In this document: piece after piece, positions 5,731-9,034 of the stretch | How the letters are laid out: each line of letters starts with the position of its first letter | Position numbering within the stretch: position 1 is the stretch's first letter | Source of the DNA: Candidatus Hydrogenedentota bacterium | GTDB taxonomy: Bacteria > Hydrogenedentota > Hydrogenedentia > Hydrogenedentales > CAITNO01 | Length of the DNA: 9,034 nt | Reading direction: 5' to 3' | NCBI GenBank assembly: GCA_007118765.1 | Contig: SKQZ01000303.1 | Coordinates: forward strand, 1-9,034 | Notes under the pieces: generated by a model | What the model was told of the DNA's origin: nothing | Database searches by the model: none | What the model saw: the letters and a program-made list of their open reading frames with translations, nothing else | Program-made: the position numbers and the translations under genes

Positions 5731-7779
5731 ATGAAGATAAAAACGCTCGTACCGTTCATTGTAATACTGGCGCTTTTGTTAGGGTTGGTTGCATGGCGCA
5801 AGGCTACGGAAGCCCCCCCCGCTCCCCTTGCAACGCAGCTTGGCTTGGAGTCGTTGGTGCCGGAAGATTTGCAAAGGGGCGTCATAGCGCGCGTTGAACT
5901 TTATTCCGGCGGCAATCCGGATGAGAAGGTGGTGTTGGAGCGCGACGGCGACACATGGCATATCGCCAGCCTTCACATGGCCCCGGTCAATAAAGAACGG
6001 CTGGACGGTTTTCTCGACAAGGTGCTTGCACTCAAGGGCGAACCACGCGCCACAGCCGATACGGAAGCGCGACTTGCCGAATTTGATCTTACGGAGGATG
6101 CGGCCTTTCATGTGCGCCTGTTTCGCGCTGACGAAGACACACCGGCACTGAATGTCCTGGCGGGCAAGTCCGCTGACTTCCGAACGATTTTTCTGCGACG
6201 AGCCGGAGAGAATCGCGTCTTTGTGGAAGCCACGGATTTACGCCGTAAGGCGGGCGTCACCGGTGTTGATGCCGCGGCAAAACCCAGGCAGACCCATTGG
6301 TTGCAAACAACACTGTTGGATCTCGACCAAGACAGTATTCACCGGGTCGCACTTGTGTATCCCGACAAAGAAATGACCTTTGAGCGCGTTGAAGTTGCCG
6401 TTGAACCGGCCGTACCATCTGACCCGGAGGATGAGGATACAGTGCCTGCGGCGCCGGAGACAACGTATGAATGGCAACTCGCAGCCGGCGGTTACTCCGA
6501 TACGTTTACCGAACAGCCGTTGCAGCAATTGTTGACCCGCTTTGCCACGTTGTCTATCACCGACGTGGCGGACCCCGAAGACGTGGCGGCATGGGGATTT
6601 GACCCGCCTGCGTACAAAGCAACACTATCCCTTGAGGGCGCCGACGATGTAGTCCTGTTGGGCGGCCGTGCCGCGCCGGGCGGCGATCCCTATGTGCAGA
6701 TAGCCGGTTCGGACCCGCCGCTCATCTACAAACTCAGTAAGTTTAACTTCGAGCAAATGTTTCCCGAAGGCAATAAACTCTTCACATTGCCCGAGTGGGA
6801 AATGGGCGAAGATCACATCAACCGCCTCGAAATACAACGGGGTGACGAACATCTCGTATTGACACGTGATGAAGAAGACGGATGGCAGGTTACGTTGCCG
6901 GACATCACGCTCGACCTTCAGAAGACGACCGTTGACAGTTTGGTTAGTGCGGCAACATCCATCAAACCGACGGATTATGCCGATCCAGCCTATGACGCGG
7001 GACCATTTGATACGGTTATCACGATACATACGGACGCCGGCGAAGAGCGCACCCTCCATCTTGGCGCCCATGCCCTGCACACGGACGGCCGCTATATCCG
7101 ATTTGATGATTACGACGCCGTGCTGGTGCTGTCACGGGCAGACACGGGACGGCTTGACCCGCCGACACGCGATTTGTATACCCTCTCCGTGCTTGACTTC
7201 GATATGGATGCCATCGAACGCATGACCGTTTCCCATGAGGATATGGCGGTGGCCTTGGAGCGCGATGAGGAAGACCGTGACACATGGCGTCGCACCTGGG
7301 ACGACGTTGCGCCTGTTCTATTGAATGACGTCGAAGACTTTGTCTACACCCTTAACGCGTTCCAAGTGGATGATTTTCTCCTCGACCGCAATGTGGAGGA
7401 TGTGCAGCCCGCAACAACTATCACCGTATACAAAAGCGACCAGGAACCTGTGATACTTCAACTAGCCGCGGAAAGCGACGACATGCACGAAGCGGTTGTT
7501 TCCGGGTTGCCCTATGTGTTTTCGGTACGACCGGACGAACTCGGGCATATTCTTGATGACTTGGCACTGTTCACCACCACACCGCCTGAAGAAGATGCCG
7601 AGGCGCCCGAAGAAGACGTTCATGCGGCTCCGGAAGAACTGATACCGGACATATCCGATGAGACGCTAGTACTGCCCATGGATACGGTTGACGACACTAC
7701 GGATGAAGCGGACGTACAGGTCATTGAGATTGACCCGTCCGATGTGCCTGCGGAGGCGACAGAAGTACTGCTTGAATAA
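5731..7779 (+). CDS. Membrane-anchored DUF4340 protein of the GldG-type ABC cluster
   Basis: This 682-residue protein has one N-terminal membrane anchor (residues 5-22) and a long periplasmic part. DUF4340 proteins commonly follow GldG-like genes and are thought to be accessory parts of that ABC system; their biochemical function is unknown. Four stretches repeat one pattern, I-x-R, a short strand, then LERD or similar, then W. They begin at I52 (ERD to 72, W76), I203 (FER to 219, W248), I363 (TRD to 380, W385) and I495 (ERD to 512, W519). I infer four copies of one alpha/beta module of about 130-160 residues. The last 68 residues (615-682) contain 24 acidic residues and no lysine or arginine. 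GGAG at 5720-5723, seven bases before the ATG, supports the start. An intrinsic terminator follows 31 bases after the stop. Confidence 0.9.
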   Translation: MKIKTLVPFIVILALLLGLVAWRKATEAPPAPLATQLGLESLVPEDLQRGVIARVELYSGGNPDEKVVLERDGDTWHIASLHMAPVNKERLDGFLDKVLALKGEPRATADTEARLAEFDLTEDAAFHVRLFRADEDTPALNVLAGKSADFRTIFLRRAGENRVFVEATDLRRKAGVTGVDAAAKPRQTHWLQTTLLDLDQDSIHRVALVYPDKEMTFERVEVAVEPAVPSDPEDEDTVPAAPETTYEWQLAAGGYSDTFTEQPLQQLLTRFATLSITDVADPEDVAAWGFDPPAYKATLSLEGADDVVLLGGRAAPGGDPYVQIAGSDPPLIYKLSKFNFEQMFPEGNKLFTLPEWEMGEDHINRLEIQRGDEHLVLTRDEEDGWQVTLPDITLDLQKTTVDSLVSAATSIKPTDYADPAYDAGPFDTVITIHTDAGEERTLHLGAHALHTDGRYIRFDDYDAVLVLSRADTGRLDPPTRDLYTLSVLDFDMDAIERMTVSHEDMAVALERDEEDRDTWRRTWDDVAPVLLNDVEDFVYTLNAFQVDDFLLDRNVEDVQPATTITVYKSDQEPVILQLAAESDDMHEAVVSGLPYVFSVRPDELGHILDDLALFTTTPPEEDAEAPEEDVHAAPEELIPDISDETLVLPMDTVDDTTDEADVQVIEIDPSDVPAEATEVLLE

Positions 7780-7810
7780 CGCCCGTTACCATGTTGACAC
7801 CACCCATTGC

Positions 7811-7856
7811 ACCGGTTCCGCAGCGTTTGGGCATGCGCTGTGGAGCCGGTTTTGTT
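7811..7856 (+). terminator. Intrinsic terminator of the ABC/DUF4340 operon
   Basis: ACCGGTTCCGCAGCG (7811-7825) pairs with CGCTGTGGAGCCGGT (7836-7850) over 15 positions with only two G-U wobbles. The loop is 10 bases, and TTTGTT follows directly. It sits 31 bases after the DUF4340 stop codon, as expected for the end of the operon. The T-run is interrupted by one G. Confidence 0.85.
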
Positions 7857-7936
7857 GCGATATGCCGCGAAAATATGGACAATAGGCATCGCATTCGCAA
7901 AAATGCGTGCAATCCGTTAAGTAGTGGAGAGTGCGC
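7857..7936 (+). other. Gene-free, hairpin-forming stretch between terminator and palindromic element
   Basis: GCGATATGCC (7857-7866) can pair with GGCATCGC (7885-7892) with a two-base bulge. CGCAT (7890-7894) can pair with ATGCG (7903-7907). The two stems share bases 7890-7892 and so exclude each other. A weak promoter-like pair, TTGCGA (7855-7860) and GACAAT (7878-7883) at 17-base spacing, is also present and might serve the ankyrin gene. No ORF here looks real. Confidence 0.35.
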
Positions 7937-8122
7937 TAGCCCGGATATTTCATCAGGTTTCGTCGTGAGCCTGTGAAGATAGCGCCAGAGCAGGTGCTTT
8001 GCGCAGGCCGCCGGCTGACAGCGTGTTAGTACACGTCGAAGGCGGCGAACAAGCAAAGTGCCTGATATGGTGTAAGATTCGCAGAAACAACCCCGCCAAG
8101 GCGGGGTGAAATATGCGGGCTA
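7937..8122. mobile_element. Probable MITE-like element with 16-bp terminal inverted repeats
   Basis: TAGCCCGGATATTTCA (7937-7952) and TGAAATATGCGGGCTA (8107-8122) are inverted repeats with one mismatch in 16, bounding 186 bases. Nested inside are further inverted repeats. The left end has a hairpin, TTCATCAGG (7949-7957) with CCTGTGAA (7970-7977), one bulged base. CAGGTGCTTTGC (7991-8002) faces GCAAAGTGCCTG (8053-8064) with two mismatches. GCCGCC (8007-8012) faces GGCGGC (8041-8046). CGTGT-TAGT-ACACG (8022-8035) is the centre. The right end has CCCCGCC-AA-GGCGGGG (8091-8106). No transposase is encoded and I see no target-site duplication in the flanks. A non-autonomous transposon moved by a DDE transposase is the best reading; a structured RNA or a REP-like repeat is the alternative. 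Confidence 0.6.
8091..8106. repeat. Perfect GC-rich palindrome at the right end of the element
   Basis: CCCCGCC and GGCGGGG are perfect seven-base arms separated by AA. The palindrome directly abuts the right terminal repeat. The following bases are TGAAATAT rather than a T-run, so it is not a normal intrinsic terminator on the + strand. It is likely a subterminal structural part of the element. Confidence 0.65.
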
Positions 8123-8156
8123 AAGACACCGCCTGACACACATTGTTGGATTTGAC

Positions 8157-8717
8157 ATGATGGTTACCCACAAAACATGCCGACATACGATATATGTCCT
8201 GTTATCGTTCGTGTGCCTGCTGGCAGGATGCAGCCCCAGCATCCATGACACCATAGCACACGGCAGCAAAGAATCTGTTCAGGAAATGCTCGTACAGTCG
8301 CCGGAACTGATACATGCAACAGACGGCAAATTGAAGTCGCCGTTGCATACGGCCGTCACCTATCGAAAACAGGACATGATGCCCTTGCTGCTGGAAATGG
8401 GCGCCGACATCAACGCACAGGACGTTACGGGCATGACACCGCTCCATGTGGCCGCCATGCTCGGACGCCGCGAAGAAGCCGCATGGCTCCTTGAACAGGG
8501 AGCGGATGCCTTTATTGAGGATGATTACGGCGATACCCCCCTGCATACTGCGGCGGTATTTGGACGCGGCGATATCATTGCCACGTTGGCCGCGCATGGC
8601 ATGGCGCCGGACATGCCCAACGGCAACGGCGAAACACCTCGCGAAATAGCGCACAATTACCGACAGGAGCGTGTCGTACGATTCCTGGACCACCTGATGA
8701 AATCAGACCGTTCATGA
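8157..8717 (+). CDS. Ankyrin-repeat lipoprotein
   Basis: This 186-residue protein begins with a lipoprotein signal. Basic and polar residues 4-11 are followed by the hydrophobic IYVLLSFVCLLAGC, with lipobox LLAGC and acylated C25. Serine at +2 would, by the E. coli rule, favour the outer membrane. The mature part is almost entirely ankyrin repeats: a degenerate one at about 28-57, good ones at about 58-90, 91-123 (TPLHVAAMLGR) and 124-156 (TPLHTAAVFGR), and a last partial one at 157-183. Ankyrin repeats bind protein partners, and an exported lipid-anchored form suggests a periplasmic adaptor or inhibitor; the partner is unknown. ATG at 8157 and 8160 are both possible. GGA at 8148-8150 is a weak ribosome site and suits either. 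It lies 34 bases after the palindromic element and after a strong terminator, so it is a separate transcription unit. Confidence 0.9.
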   Translation: MMVTHKTCRHTIYVLLSFVCLLAGCSPSIHDTIAHGSKESVQEMLVQSPELIHATDGKLKSPLHTAVTYRKQDMMPLLLEMGADINAQDVTGMTPLHVAAMLGRREEAAWLLEQGADAFIEDDYGDTPLHTAAVFGRGDIIATLAAHGMAPDMPNGNGETPREIAHNYRQERVVRFLDHLMKSDRS

Positions 8718-8761
8718 TACTGCGATAACTATGCAACTGGTCACTCCTGCTCCCGCCTTCC

Positions 8762-8791
8762 TTGATTAACCACAGACACGCCCTTTACAAT
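8762..8791 (+). promoter_or_regulatory. Candidate sigma-70-type promoter for the last gene
   Basis: TTGATT (8762-8767) matches TTGACA at four positions. TACAAT (8786-8791) matches TATAAT at five. The spacer is 18 bases. Transcription would start near 8798, leaving a leader of about 46 bases before the ATG at 8844. It is the best promoter-like pair in the window. Confidence 0.5.
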
Positions 8792-8793
8792 AT

Positions 8794-8818
8794 GGGCAGT
8801 GCTGAAAAGCCCTTTTTC
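8794..8818 (+). terminator. Weak terminator-like hairpin after the ankyrin gene
   Basis: GGGC (8794-8797) and GCCC (8809-8812) form a four-base-pair stem with an 11-base loop, followed by TTTTTC. It could end transcription from the ankyrin gene, whose stop lies 76 bases upstream. It also overlaps the predicted start point of the downstream promoter. The stem is short, so this is tentative. Confidence 0.3.
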
Positions 8819-8843
8819 ATAGATTTTGTTATTGGAGAATTAA

Positions 8844-9034
8844 ATGAAAGCATCAATCGCAGAGTTGGTCAGCGTTATCCTGGAACAGCTTAACACCGTC
8901 AACGGGCCGTCGCCAACGGAAACAACCGTGCGTTCGCGGCTCCTTGAGAAGGGATATAAACGCAAAGATATTGACTCAGCGTTTCAGCTCGTTAACACGC
9001 GTTTGAAAGAGCCGATTGTAGTACGGGACTACAG
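8844..9034 (+). CDS. N-terminal part of a small protein, possibly Smg/DUF494-like; cut by window end
   Basis: An ATG at 8844 follows a good ribosome site, GGAG (8834-8837), with six-base spacing. The frame stays open for 63 codons and two further bases to the window edge. The peptide starts MKASIAELVSVILEQLN and continues with RSRLLEKGYKRKDIDSAFQLVNTRL. The pattern of an amphipathic first helix, then LxxxGYxxxDIxxAFxxL, resembles the start of Smg/DUF494 proteins, small cytoplasmic helical proteins with a role near DNA topology genes in E. coli. The match is from memory and partial, so the family is uncertain. That it is a real gene is well supported by the start signals and upstream promoter. 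Confidence 0.75.
   Translation, partial: MKASIAELVSVILEQLNTVNGPSPTETTVRSRLLEKGYKRKDIDSAFQLVNTRLKEPIVVRDY

Noticed and set aside
7937..8122. The palindromic element as an integron attC site
   Set aside because: It has terminal inverted repeats typical of a transposon, and no RYYYAAC/GTTRRRY core pair at its ends or an integrase nearby.
7620..8186. Overlapping minus-strand open frames across 7620-8186
   Set aside because: They span the terminator and palindromes, have low-complexity or repeat-derived translations (such as serine runs opposite the acidic tail), and lack start signals.

Overview
The window looks like a chromosomal segment of a Gram-negative bacterium of moderate GC content. It holds a lipoprotein with a clear lipobox and an envelope-type ABC system with large periplasmic parts. 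The gene mix (GldA/F/G-like transporter with a DUF4340 protein, acetyl-xylan-esterase family hydrolase, ankyrin lipoprotein) fits poorly known environmental phyla such as the PVC group or Hydrogenedentota-like lineages. That placement is only an inference; no marker gene is present. All supported genes are on the + strand.

Layout: (1) 1-791, the 3' part of an acetyl xylan esterase / cephalosporin-C deacetylase family hydrolase, cut by the window start. (2) 808-1752, a cation diffusion facilitator (CDF) metal transporter, 16 bases downstream and probably cotranscribed. (3) 1753-2022, a leader region with a possible extended -10 promoter and two small hairpins. (4) 2023-7779, the core of the window. 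This is a three-gene cluster of an ABC ATPase (GldA-like), an 840-residue protein joining an ABC-2 permease (GldF-like) to a GldG-like extracytoplasmic domain, and a 682-residue membrane-anchored DUF4340 protein that I read as four copies of one module. A 28-codon ORF may lie between the last two. (5) 7811-7856, a strong intrinsic terminator that closes the cluster. (6) 7857-8156, a gene-free, hairpin-rich stretch containing a 186-bp element with 16-bp terminal inverted repeats and nested internal palindromes, probably a MITE-like non-autonomous mobile element. (7) 8157-8717, an ankyrin-repeat lipoprotein. (8) 8762-8843, a candidate promoter and leader, then the first 63 codons of a small gene, possibly Smg/DUF494-like, cut by the window end.

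The ATPase, fused permease/GldG protein and DUF4340 protein probably form one inner-membrane complex. The ATPase would power the ABC-2 membrane part, while the GldG and DUF4340 domains sit on the outer face of the inner membrane. In Bacteroidota, GldA/GldF/GldG are linked to gliding motility. The same gene set occurs far outside gliding bacteria, so the substrate here is unknown. The most unusual items are the nested-palindrome element, the fourfold repeat of the DUF4340 protein with its lysine/arginine-free acidic tail, and the fused permease-GldG chain.
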